From Litoditis marina (lineage: Eukaryota; Nematoda; Chromadorea; Rhabditida; Rhabditidae): a stretch of DNA of 64,000 nucleotides. The DNA lies in the NCBI GenBank assembly GCA_964036275.1, contig OZ038435.1, positions 15,105,634 through 15,169,633 on the forward strand, given 5' to 3'. The position numbers and the translations under genes are program-made. Of the stretch, positions 1 through 12,700 are shown piece by piece. Positions within the stretch are counted from its first letter, which is position 1. Every line of letters begins with the position of its first letter. The notes below the pieces were generated by a model. The model saw nothing but the letters and a program-made list of their open reading frames with translations. It was not told the origin of the DNA and did not search any database.

Positions 1-183
1 ACACCAAATTTCACATAATAAGTTCTACTAGAAAATAGTGTTGTAGTGATGAAAATCACGTTAACCCTTTTAATTTTTTCTGAAGATTATGAATTTTTTT
101 AAGTATCATGTTATAGTGATGCACTTAAATTTGTCAATTAACAAGGCCACGTTCCACTCACAACTAATCATAACTTTTTTCAG

Positions 184-2441
184 TTACCTGCCTCCAGAGT
201 TGGAGTTCCTCAACCGTTACATCGGCCAGACAGCCATTTTCTTCCAAACAATCGCCCATCATGCCGTTTTGTGTATTTCGATCAATCGATTTTTCGCCAT
301 AACGTTTCCATCATTCTATCGAAGAAGATTGGGGGTTCGAACCACTCTCTGGGTGGTCGCGGTGGTAGTTGTAGCCAGCTTCATCTACGCGTGTGTCTAC
401 TTTTATGGTGAGTTTTAATACTCTTTACTGTTTTTTGTGATATCTTTCCGTGATACGTTGCAAATTTTAAGAAAAAGATTGTATTGCCTCCAGGATGCCT
501 AACGATTTCAGAATATTCAATTAATCACACATGTGAAATGCGAAATTTTGGCAATTAATCCCCATTCCAATCACGCTCGAAACTTACATCTCATATGTTA
601 CCCTGTTTGGAAACAATAATTTATGGCATTATAGTTAAAGTGTGATGAAACTGTAACTCCTTACCAACCTAAAACGAAGACAATTTGCCATTAAACTTAT
701 TCAAAGCTAAGTTTGTTTTTATATATAGAGCACTTTTTTGTTCCAGAGGACTGCTACTTCCGGTACGAGCCCCGGGAGTACTACTGGGAGTTCGCCGACT
801 CCCCCTGCGGTCATGCGATCGCCTTCTATATCGATCTATCGTATTGCGTAGGATTGATGTCTGTTGCGATCATGTTCGAACTTATAACATTTATGAAACT
901 GAAGCTTATGACTAAAGTGAGTTTGAAATTGTTTTAATGAAGCTCGGAAGAGCAAGCGTAAAAATGCGACAGCGTAAACCCTATAAAAGCGCATTTAAAG
1001 CGTACCGCGACCGATTTCTGTTTTTAAAAAAATGTCTCACAAGACAGGGATATGGTTTGCTTTTGTAGTTAGACCGTACACGAGGTGGTATGATGGAATA
1101 ATTATTGTGGCGACGTTTCGGCAAATTCGCCGTTTTCAGAGCCTGAAAAAGGCATCAGTTCACAAAGTACAATAAACTCAATACAGTCGCGCAGGACAAC
1201 GTCGCCACAATAAATATTCCATCATACCACCTCGTGTACGGTTCAACTACAAAATCAAACCATATACACAACAATGCCGAGGTTCAAAAAAAACAGGACT
1301 TGGAGAAGACAGGGATAGTTCATAACAAGTTTAACTTTTTTTTCCAGACTGCAACTTCGCAAGGTGTGTCAACCGTGACAAATGTTGGTAACAAGAAACA
1401 GAAACAGGATATAAAGTTTTTCGTTCAGGTAAGTCTTCATAATATAATCGTGAAGGAGTCAAAGTAGTGAAACATGGATTATGTAAGCATGATAATACTT
1501 TCGATGAGTTCGTGTGAAAGGTGGAAATTAGCGAAGTTTCTGCAACAACCTGTGATTTACCTGTCTATGCATGAACATATTTCCAAATGTATGACAGTAT
1601 ATAGTCGCCATTTTCCTCATAAAGACAGCAGAGGGCTCGATTGATTGAGCGATGCGTGGCGAGCGGTCGTTGATTAGCTGCCAACAGACGAGAGAGTGTG
1701 TAGATCATTGATACTCAGACAAGCTGGCCGCTCGCCAAACCCCGCCTCTTACAAAATCGATGATACGGTGTCCACAACGGTTTGGCAAATCCTATAACTA
1801 CAAGTCTAAATTCAATCTATTCAATCTATTATTCAAAAAAAATTTATTTCAGACGTGTTCCATCTCGGTGTCATTTTGTTTCGTCTTTTTCTGTTTCCAC
1901 ATGATTTCGCCTCTGGCAGAAACTCGCTTCGAAGTTTTCATGACAACTACTTTTATCTGGGGACTAGGGCACAGTGGGCCCGGGTGAGTAAACAACAACA
2001 ACAACTTATAACTATTGTTGTTATTACTAATACTAGTTATTAGATGTATAAGAATGATAGTAATAGCAAACATTCAAAACAAATGAAGATCACTGGAAAA
2101 CTTTTGCCACGAAAATATCTTTGTAAAAAAAATTGTAAACTATGTAGCCACTATAAAAAGTAACTCTTTGTTTTCGTATCTGAACTTCTAAACAGAATGT
2201 TTCCCTGGACAATGCTGGGGGATTCCCACCGCGACAACTTGAGAAAATAACCGTTTAGTAAACACAAGTACCTTACTTCAACACTTCCAGGATAATCTAC
2301 ATGCTGTTCAACCGCGAGATCCGAAAACGTCTCTTGAATCCCCTAAAATCTACTTATACCGACTCGCGAAACCCAAAGACAACCGCCTACCCCGCCACAA
2401 CAACGATTCGACGAAACTATATGACGAGTGTCGCTAACTAA
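184..2441 (+). CDS. Srx-like seven-transmembrane chemoreceptor, 5' end outside window
   Basis: Exons 184-407, 747-916, 1348-1428, 1853-1983 and 2291-2441 join in phase and give about 250 residues ending in TAA. The protein starts inside a transmembrane segment, so the N-terminal 60-70 residues lie upstream of the window. What identifies it is the run after TM3 (INRFFAITFPSFYRRR), a Cys-rich second extracellular loop (DCYFRYEPREYYWEF ... SPCGHA), and the TM6-TM7 part with IKFFVQTC and WGLGHSGPG. These fit the nematode Srx family of 7TM GPCRs, which are usually chemosensory and sit in ciliary membranes of sensory neurons. The tail (about 45 residues) is basic and Thr-rich. AATAAA at 2496-2501 is a good polyadenylation signal. 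Srx is preferred over sister families on loop pattern only; a ligand cannot be inferred. Confidence 0.75.
1049..1286. repeat. Fold-back MITE in Srx intron 2
   Basis: Long imperfect inverted repeat: the left arm (about 1049-1113, GTTAGACCGTACACGAGG) is mirrored by 1199-1286. The loop holds 'TTTCGGCAAATTCGCCG'-type sequence. A shorter diverged relative lies at 13793-13975 inside the prominin-like gene and shares the ends and the loop. No coding capacity. Confidence 0.8.
1597..1763. repeat. About 165-bp repeat with GAGAGAGTGT core (copy 1)
   Basis: Matches 10922-11088 in inverted orientation from end to end: both carry a 'gcgagcggtcgttgatta' block, the 'gagagagtgtgtagatca' block and an ATCGAT-flanked GC-rich end. 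Shorter relatives containing the GAGAGAGTGT...GAGACGCAGAC core are at about 9838-9935, 23160-23230, 37640-37735, 38730-38950, 42960-43085, 48000-48130 and 54000-54110. Probably a dispersed non-autonomous element. Confidence 0.65.
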
Positions 2442-3775
2442 CCAGCTATTGATATAATCAAATTTAGTTGATCTAGTATTTTGATTATATGTTCAATAAA
2501 GTCAATTGATCTACTGGATTGAAATTGAACAACACGAATTATAATTTCGTTTTCAGAAGAGGTCACAATGAAAGAAATGGGCTCTAATCCAACTTACAAA
2601 GAAGACACACTTTCAATTGCGATTGGTAGAACAAGGGCAAAAACTCTAGTGTCAAGCTATTCGTGAAGATGTGTATTATTCACATGCGTACATTCATTTG
2701 TAAACACGTTCTTTCTGCCCCCTGGGGGCGTTCAAAAATTGCGTATGCCACCCATGTTTCAGGGGACATCGCGGGCAATTGGGAAAAGTTTTCAACCAGC
2801 AATAAAAGCACCTCGGCAAAGCCTCATTGGTCACTTTACCGCCACTGCGCAAAGCTGGCCAAACATTTCGGTCGGGGGGCGCGTTCCTGGCTGCGCCGTA
2901 TCTAGTACGGGTCGCTTCCTGCGAAACTGTCTGGTCGTCGCGCTCTCTAATCTCTCTGCACTTTGCACACACTCTCGCGACGCGCGGGAAAGACAAGAAG
3001 TGGCATTGTATTCTTTCAAGGTTCCTTATGCAAACTTTACAGGATTGCTAAATGGAAATAAAGACTAATGATGAAAATAATGAAAATATTCAATTCTGGA
3101 TAAACGCAAAAAACTGTTTTTGGACGCAAGTTACAATGAGATGGGAATTCAAAAACGGATAACAATAACAACCTTCTAGGCTTACAGAAACCATTCATTC
3201 CCACTTTTTGGTCCCTGTTTTTTTCCCTCTCTCACTGAGTTACTTGAAACTTAACCGTTAAGGGTTTACAAGTAAGTTTACCTACCAGAGCAAGTGCTGT
3301 TTTGACTTGTGTTCTGTGTGGTACTCTTGGAAACACAACAGTCATGCACTCCAGTGTTCTACTTGTAATTGATGTTTTACTTGAAAACTAAATACACGAT
3401 CAGAAATAGTGTCCGGCTGAACTATTCTTATTTGGGCGATCGAACCTGACACCTTAAGCAGATACAACGTTTTTGACATGCCACAATTTGACCCTATTGT
3501 ATTGAGCTCAGTTTATTTATTTCACGCATACATACAACATGATAGTGTCTTCTAGACTTGTAGACCTGGATTTATGTTAGTTTGACCCCTTTTTGTTCCG
3601 TTTTAGAATCCATCATGTCCAAACTTGTGCGTTGTACGGTTTCGACGTGTTACGAAACCTCGAGCCAGATGCTAACAAGTCTCACGTGCACTGTCTGTTA
3701 GATGTTGGTGAGGAAACGTGAAGCAGCTCGTTTCTCCATTCATTGTCGGCTGAATCGTCTTCTCGTGTGGCTGCA
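2442..3775. other. Intergenic region between Srx and prominin-like genes
   Basis: Apart from the Srx 3' UTR and a 32-codon ORF (2568-2666) I see no supported gene. A stretch at 2700-3000 is clearly richer in G+C than its surroundings and is open in several frames on both strands, with no family resemblance or splice structure. Confidence 0.5.
2568..2666 (+). CDS. Possible 32-residue peptide ORF behind a strong acceptor
   Basis: An ATG lies 13 bases after a textbook acceptor (TTTCGTTTTCAG, ending 2556), about 65 bp after the Srx polyadenylation signal, and opens 32 codons (MKEMGSNPTYKEDTL...) to TGA. Acceptor-then-ATG just downstream of a polyA signal is how a trans-spliced downstream cistron would look. 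There is no recognisable domain and the ORF is short enough to be chance. Confidence 0.2.
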   Translation: MKEMGSNPTYKEDTLSIAIGRTRAKTLVSSYS

Positions 3776-6700
3776 ATGACGACTACACCTCCACCAGGTA
3801 AACTTTCTAGTGAATTCACCGGCTGTTTTGCAACTTTTTAATAAATTTACCGATACTTTTCCCACTTTCCAATGAATTTAGCGGCAGTTTGGTAACTTTT
3901 TGGTGAACGTACCAGCAGTTTTGAAAGCCTGTATAGAGTATGTGTTGTATGGTCCTTTACCGCTGTTTTTGTAGTTAGATCCCGTTGATGTCATTCGTGA
4001 ATACTGGCGCGTTTCAGAATCAAAGTACATCAAATATTGAAAGGGACCACACCGTTTCTCGACTTTGGACTTATACGACCCCCCCCCCCCCCTCCCCTTC
4101 TAAAATTGGAATTAACCGATAAACACCTAATATTCTTCTAAACTTTTCCTATAATTCCTGTTTTTTTTCCAATTTCTGAATTCCCCAAGATGGGGAATTC
4201 ATTAAAGGGTACTTAAAGGGAAGGTTTTGTAACAATGATGTGGACTATACGCTATATTTCATGACGGCGGTTAGTATGACCAAGTTTTAATCCCCGCTGC
4301 TTTCAGTGTGTACCCTCCCCAAGATGGAGATCCCTGAAAGAGACTATGATGATTGGTGGTTCAGTAGCCTGATGGTCATGCTCATGGAACAACTTGTCAG
4401 CTTCATCGACGATGAAACGCTTGCGGTTTGTTTTGGCATTTCTCCTTTTTCACCACCTAATATCTACATATAGACCATATCTATATTGTAGTTTGACCTG
4501 CGTGTACAGCGAATCTGTCGAACTACGACCGAAGTATAGTCTTTTCCGTTCCTACTGAGACTCCTACAGTAGGATTTCGAAATTTCCAAGCCGTTTTGCT
4601 CACTTAATTTTGATCGGAGAAGTTGAGGATTTCAGTACCTCATTCTCCTTCTCACGTAGAGTAAATATACAAGAGCATTTTCCATGAACTACATTTTAAG
4701 CTTCACAACAGCGTTTGGAACGTTTGTAAGGTTACTGTAGGAGTATTAGTAGGAATGGTGTGAACTATAGAACGAGATTAAACTACAAACAAATGTGCTC
4801 AGAACTAGATGTATGTAGATGTGTATAGATGTGTGTAGATCGAATTTTCTCGATTGTCATACGCTTTCGCAAAAGAGTTTCACTTATTGTATTTCATGAA
4901 TCGTACAGAAAACTAGGAAAAAAATTTTCTCAGGTGTTTGGCAAATTGCTCAAGGGAGGCGGCGGCGGTGACGCGACGAAAGCTGTCAAAGAGACCGCCT
5001 TTCAAAATGTGAGTTGATTTGTTGCACAAATTTTCATATACAGGAGTATCCCAATCTTCAGTGACCGAACTGCGTGTCTTTCAACATTTACTATTTCGTT
5101 GCGCTCATATGACCCCAGCCAGCGTCGTAAAATAGTATGGGACGGAGAGAGACGCAGGGTAAGATGTCATAGCCATAGAGAGAGTAGAAACTAGAACTAA
5201 TTTCAGTATGATACAAAACATGACGATACACATACAAATGTTTCAGAATTGAATCATGTATCCCCTGCCTGAAAGATAATAAATAGTAACGGTAAATATA
5301 ACATATTCCATAAACATACCCTAATTCTTATTTTCAGGGTATCGCCATAGCCATATTTGTTGTGTTGCTCATCGCTGCCTTTTCCACACTCTTTGCCATC
5401 TTCGGTTGCTGTATCAAGCGGTGTTGCTGCAGCAAATACAAGCCGGTTCGTTTTTACCCTCGGTAACTCTTTTCGGAAACATCGAGATTCAGAGATTCAA
5501 ATTCGATACACTTCAAGATGTCTATAATCACCATGTGAATGAGTTTAAGTTGTGCAGATTTTGAATGTAGTTGGATTGTCTTCTTATACAGAAGTTACAA
5601 ATGTTAAGTATGTCAGAATACCAACATTTGGTGATATTGTATTGGTTTCTGATCAATTTCTAAACACGTGTCGATGTTTTGACTGAGCTCACGGCGTCAG
5701 TAATGCTGCTTGAGAACCCATACTTAAAAAGACAGACACCAAAAGCCTAAGCCATTTTCTCATCACAGAATAACATTTCGATGCGAACTCTTTGAAGCTT
5801 TGATGAGTTTTCAGACATGTGTTGGAAAAGGGTGAAATTGCTGGATGGTTGACGAACCAACGTTCATCAAGTTGGTACGAACTTGTTTCCAGGGCGCACG
5901 TGTCAGCATTTGTGTTTAGCATAGGGGGTGATCAAGTTTTAGTTTGATCTACTAGCACGACTAATATTGGGAAACAAGCTCAATAATTTCTTCACTCCAT
6001 CACAAATTCATTATTCGTTGCAGGGCGTGAAGCCGACCACTTGTCAGAAGGTGTGGACCCTGGTTTCGTTCGGCATCTCCCTCTTTATCTGTGCCCTCGG
6101 GGTCGCGCTTTTCCTGATTAGTCTGGGTCATGTTCGCAGCGGAGTCGAGTACTTTCCCAAGCAAATCGATTCCACCTCGAAACGTGGGTTTGATCTATTT
6201 CGATCGATATATTATCTCTCTCAATGTTTCTCTTTCTCTCTTTCCCATCTCATGTACCTTTTTGCTTTGAACAATCCTTTATCCTTCATAGCAATAGATA
6301 GTCTGAACTAGTTAACCATTAGTTATTCAACTTTCTAAGTCAATGGAAAGCCCCAAACCGATGTTATACTATTTTTGATTGCAATTTTTTCGTTTGAACC
6401 TCGAATGTATTAAACACTGAAAGCATAGAATTTGGAACAGAATGTATCATTATTCGGTGTGCTCAAACCATAACTATTGATTTTCGTTATTTTTTCAGAA
6501 GTCGGAACATTTGTTGATGTTTACGGCTCAAATTTGGAATGCACTTTCATGGAGAAGAAGAAAATTCTCGACTCAAAATTGGACGCGGCCGTGAATAAAA
6601 TCGATATTGCGATCAATAATCACGTGAAGAAGTTTGACGTCAGCGATGTATTGGACGACGTACGTTACTCGATTTCTCTTATAGTAATGGCAAAGTCCTA

Positions 6701-9700
6701 CTGTAGCCCCCACTTTATGTTGTGTGCAACGGTTTCTGGTTCGATTCCGTACGAAGCGGTTTCCTTGTCAGTTTATAGTCGTCGCTCAGAGAAATCCGGC
6801 GGTATACTGTATATCTCGTTTTGTGCTGTGTACAAACACACATATTTGATCTGTCCTCACTCCTGAGATGAGCCAAGTTGGTATAAGTAGATCGAACTGT
6901 CGTAATTCGTAACTGAGCGAGACTTCAACCCAACCCCAAACTTATTTTTTCTAGACATTTGTCTAAACTTTAACTTTTCATCAAAATATAAAAATAATTT
7001 ACTTGTTATTATTTTTTTGTTCTAAATATAGTTGTTTTTCAGATAAATGTCAATTTGGCCGATTGCCACCAGGGTCTCGAGAACGTGGAGACAAAATTCC
7101 AAGCCATGCACCTAGCAAACCCACCACAACTAGCAGCAGCGGTACTCTTTTTTTTTCTCTTATTTCTCTTTTTTCTTTTTCTTCCTCTTTCTCTTTCTTT
7201 CTCTTCCTCCTCGAAACCACAACTCTTTGTAGCCCAAACGTGTGAGCGCTTTTGCATATAGACTCTTTAACGTGAGATAACGTGAATCGACAAGTCTTAA
7301 CGTGTGAGCGCGTTAACGCTTGTCTTGACGCGTTTCCTCAACGCGAAGCCTTAACGTGTTACGGCCCCAATGTGCTTGAATCAAGTCTTCTAGATAATCC
7401 ACGGAAGTTGTGCTGTGTTTGAATTCTGAAACTAAGAGGTCGTGGGTGAAATAATAACGTGGGCTTAATTTATAGTTACTTTTTCGGTTTGTAGATAATG
7501 TGAACCATACTCATACTCAAAGAAAATTGAATAGTCACGTAAAGTAGACATTCGGATAAGGAATCGTGCACATTTCCATTGCACGTTTCTGAGTTCTGCT
7601 GTGTTTGACATGTTTCATGTGCAATTGACTAACAGTATAACAGTGAACCTGTTTTTGTTTTCAGAAAAAGGAGATCGAAGATGCTCAGGCTAGTCCAACA
7701 CTGACTGGGTTTCCGGCCACATTTGCGAATCTCGAAACTAAGGTCTGTTCTGGGGAATTCAAACTTCAAAATGAGCATCAAACTACAACTCACTTGCTTT
7801 ACTTTTCGTACTATTACTTAGTGTAATGATACGAAAAGTATTATTACACTAAGTAATAATACGAAAAGTTATACTTAGTGTACGTTATCGTACATGCCAA
7901 ATATATAAATTTCTGTCTCTCGCCGGAATCGAACCTGCGAGCAAAATGTTCGTAGCAGGACGCTACCCACTGAGCTATTAGAGTACAAAACAGACGCGGG
8001 AATCGAAAACATGTGTGCTTACACAGCGGAAAATGAGATATAGAGTTTCCTCCCGCCTTTCCATTGGCGACGACGGGAAAATTGAAGTATCCCTCCCCCC
8101 ACTGCAGTTGGGTCCCCCCCCCCCCCCCCGCGTAGCACTTCAACCCCCACCCAAGCTTAAACCTGAAAGTCTAGGAGAGGGGAAGAGTCAAATTTCAACT
8201 TCGACATTCACTATTTACCCCCTTTACCCAAAAAAGTCAATGTTTCCGCGATGACTACACGCTCATAACTAGCCACAATGTACCAATTATACAGTAACTT
8301 TTTGATAAATGTATGTTATCTTGATATAATTTTTTTATCAGTTTAATATTTTGCGTGTGGAATAAAATTGTTTAACATTGTTCCAGGTGAGAGAGCAGAA
8401 AAAGGACATACTTGAACAGAAGAATAAAGTCTCGAATATGGTAGCCGATCAGCACAATGCACTAAAGACGGTTGGTATTTTGTATTATATTGTATTTATT
8501 CATTGTTATTGTGTTCATTATTATCACTTATCTCATTCTCAACTCTTCATACTAGTACAGACTCACAGAAAGCTTTCAGAAAGACTATGTTCTAAATTAA
8601 AACCCACTTCAATATTTGCCCGGATACTGTAATATTTCACGGATTGGTTAATAGGAGTATAACGACAGTTAAGATGTTGCCTCCACAGTATAGTCATGGT
8701 GTTCCATGAAGTTTCTTGTGTAAATACTAGTTATTATTATTGCTTTTTTAATTTCTTTAATTTTAGGTCATTAAAACGATTCGCGTCAAGGTTGTGGACA
8801 TGCAAAGAATGGTCAAGATGGCCGTGACGCAAAAAGTAATTTCTCGAGATTCACACAAACCTGTGACCAGCTTGTTTACTTGTTTACTTTGATATCATTA
8901 TTTCATGTTTACTTTGATATCATTATTTCAGTTGTTAGAAGAAGAGAAAATAGCATTTTATAAGATTTTCTGTGAACATTTAAGATGGTCTGACGGGAAC
9001 CAAATCTCCTTCCTTGCGCTCCACGGTTAATTCGTTCGCTCTAACGCGCATGCGTCCCAAAACCAAAATTTTCGAATCTCCGCTAATGATTTGGGATTGA
9101 GTGATCCACAAAATAACAACAAATTAGTTTTTTGTAGCGCATTTGCGTGACAGATTCTAACCGTAGAGCGCAAGGCACGAGATTCGGTTCCTGTCAGACC
9201 ACCTTTAACAAACTGTTTGCATGTTATAGCATATTTTTTCTAGGTGAATTACAACATTACAGCACGTACGGTTCATAATTATGCATGAAAAGTATTTAAT
9301 AGATTTGATACAAAAATACTGAATTAGAATGATTTTATCAAATAACGTTATTGTATATAGTTTGTTCCACCCACTTATAACCCTCTACAGTAATCTGCTA
9401 ACACTTCCAGATCAAAGTTTACTATATTAGCGTATTCAGAACGCCTCAAAATGTTCATAGTGTCTTCTGAATGTTTACTACTACTAACTCTGAAAATTTG
9501 AAACCAAAGTAATGACTTTTTCATTAGAAGACACTCCCTTGAATAATTGACGGATTACTGTAAGAGTACATCGATTGGTGAAACAGACTATACCCTAACC
9601 TCAATTTTTTTTTGCAGAATCTTTCCGCCGAAATTAGTTTCTACCTGCAGTTCATCATGATCATCCCAATCTTTCTGATCTGTATCGTTGGAGCTGGCTT

Positions 9701-12700
9701 CGCGTTTCTGACGCTCAGGTACTTCAACATTCACTTTTACTTTTTTACTTTACAAATTCTACATTCACTTCCCCCTAACCTCGTATCATAATATATGCGT
9801 ATATTTACGCCAGTTATCTACGTTTGACCAGCCACAAGAAACGAAAAAGCTATCTGTGAGTTACATCGAACGCCAGACAGGATGGAGCAGCCTACGTCTC
9901 TCTGACCTACACACTCTCTCGTCAAGGTCACCACAAAAGTGGTTGTCTAAAAAAAGCGGGCCAAAAAGTACTGTTTTTCAGTAAACGTAGTTTTTTACAA
10001 CGGTTTTGATGTATTGTAATACATTAAACACATGTTTATATTTTGTAGATGTTTTCATGTTATCAAACTCTGGAGAAAAAGAAGCTACTTGATGAATGTT
10101 ATGAAAAAAGTTTTTTTTCAGATTCTTCTCCTCCCTATCCAAGAAGAAGAGAGAACACAAGAATGGAGTCACGCTGACAATTGCTAGTGGAATGCTGGGT
10201 TGTGGCGGCTACATGTCAATGGTTACCGCTTTCCTTCTCTTCCTGCTTTCCGCGTGAGTTGTGTGACTGAAAAAAAACTTGTAACTGCCCGTTACGCCCA
10301 CTTTTTGCTGAGCCGACTGCTAAACGTGTTTTCTGAACATCAGTAGAACTACGCACACCGCTGGACAAAATGACACTCACCGTTCATTAAAAAGGCTGTA
10401 ACTATAGTTGTAGTCTTCTCTGTCTAATCATCAGAAAAAGTACACACAACAATACAAGTCGATAAACCGTTTTCTGTAATTGTGACTGTTTTTCTCTTTA
10501 TACTCGATTCGACTCACCTAATTTTGTATTTAGTATTCTTTCGATCGATATCGATTTTTCCAGTTTCTGTTTTGTGTTGGCCCTGATCGCACTGTTTTTC
10601 TGTGTCACTTTGTTCAAGGATCCGGAACTGCGACTTCTTGGCCACTTGCCAGGACTCAACCATCAGGCGAAAGTCAGCAACATCGACATCAAAGTATCCG
10701 TGCAGTGAGTTTTACAAATACATAACTTACACTTCGTCGAAGTTGAACTGAACTTGAATAGCGACGTATAAGTATTTTATATAGTATCCGTGTAGTGAGT
10801 AGCATTCACCATTTTATCCAGCTTTTACGATAAATGTTTTGCTAGTGGCCACTGGCTACCTCCTACGTTGACTCCGTCTCTACTAGGTATATAGGATTTG
10901 TCGAACCGTTGTGAACACTGTACCATCGATTTTGTGAGCGGCGGGGTTTGGCCAGGGGCCAGCCAGTCTGCGTATCATTGATCTACACACTCTCTCAACC
11001 GCTGGCAGATAATCAACGACCGCTCGCCCCGCATCGCTCAATCAATTGAACCCTCTGCTGTCTTTCTGGGGAAACTGGCGACTATATAAGCCACTCTGCA
11101 GCTTTTATTTTTTCATAGATTGCGCTTGTTGTATGACAAAATTATACCGTGTAGGTGGCCGTCTCCCGCTGTGTTTACATTTTTATAATGGCGTGAATCG
11201 AGATATAGTCGTCGCCAACGGAAAGGCGGAAGGGTACTGTATATCTCACTTCCCGCTGTGTACGCACCCATGTAATCGATTCCAAAGCTTGGTGGGTATG
11301 TGCTCCAATAGCGTAGTGATAAGCCCTCTACTACGAAACTTTTGCTCGCAGGTTCGATTCCGGCGAGAGACCAACATTTATAAATTGGGCACCCACTATA
11401 GAAGGAAACCGCAACTTTTTATTATAATTTCGTATTTTTTCTCTTTCACATTTTCATGACAATCGCATGACAATATTAATTACTGTAGCGCCGAAACTTG
11501 TTTTTCTGAACTTTTTGGAGACAGCGAGCGAAGTTCTTAACGGCAAATTAGGGAGCAAAGAAATTCTTAACGCATCTTATTTTAATTATTAATTTCAGTG
11601 ACACTATGATCAACTGCCGGAACGACTACACGTTCTTCGACGCCATTGACGGCAGCAAGATTATGGCTCGCGAAACACTGAAAAAGGTGAATTTATCATG
11701 ATATAAGAAGGAAAATTGATTCACTCTAGCGTTGCTACAGCAAAACTTGGACGTGAAACATTCAAAATGTTGAACTCGACAACTTGAAACTCGAACTTTA
11801 TAATTGTAAAGTCTTTCAACACTCAAAACTCGATCTCTAGAGCAAGCACTACTCAGTTCTTGCATTTTAAATGTTTTCGAGGGCAAAAGTGATACACTTT
11901 GGCGTTGCTGAATCGTGACGGAATCTCGAATTCATCAAACGTCAAAACTGAAATATCGAATCTTTCGGAACTCCCAAAAGTTCGAGACAAATCAAAATAT
12001 CCAGCACACTTCAATGTTTCATCTCCTTCTAGGATCTGCGCGACCTCCGCACGACCGACGACATGGAGAAATACGTGCGTCGTCCCGTTGTAAACGACAC
12101 GCAGGCCAAGGAGGTCAAAGACTTGGAGGGAAAACTAGAGGTATAGTCCTCGTCAATTCAATGGCAACTCATTCTCCGGGATTACAGTAACCCGGTGAAT
12201 TTTCAGCGAAAGCTGACCTCTTTTTCGGTGGTTTTTCGGTTAACTAAACGGAATAACCAGTTACCCTTCAATGTACCCGAAAATTTTCCAGTCCGGTAAT
12301 ATACTGCCAGCCATTTCAATCAGGAACTTTTTTGAGAATCCAAAACCTGATTAGATTATCTAATTAACCCAGTCTCACTAGTTCAGCAGGAGCCCAAGAA
12401 ATGTTGGATTAAATCCCAGACTCGCAAATGCCACGTTATTCGAATGTGAATGTAGAAATACATTAATACCTTTCTTTGTAGGAATCTTTTATAGGAATCT
12501 TAGGTAGTAATTTTGATCACACATATTATTTTATGAGCATCCTGAACTCTTTTTTGTAGGTACATATCACCGAACTGACGAAGTTCAAAAACAATGCACC
12601 AGTGGCAAAGAATGAACTAGGTGAGATATTCTATTTAAACATAGGAGAAAACGTTTTCGAACTTCCGTGGTTAACTTATATAGATAGTGTTTATTATTCT

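Noticed and set aside
2694..3068. 100-109-codon ORFs on both strands
   Set aside because: Overlapping open frames on both strands reflect high GC rather than coding; no family resemblance.
7915..7990. tRNA genes at the SINE copies
   Set aside because: B-box present but no closing cloverleaf; the sequence continues into a shared SINE tail.
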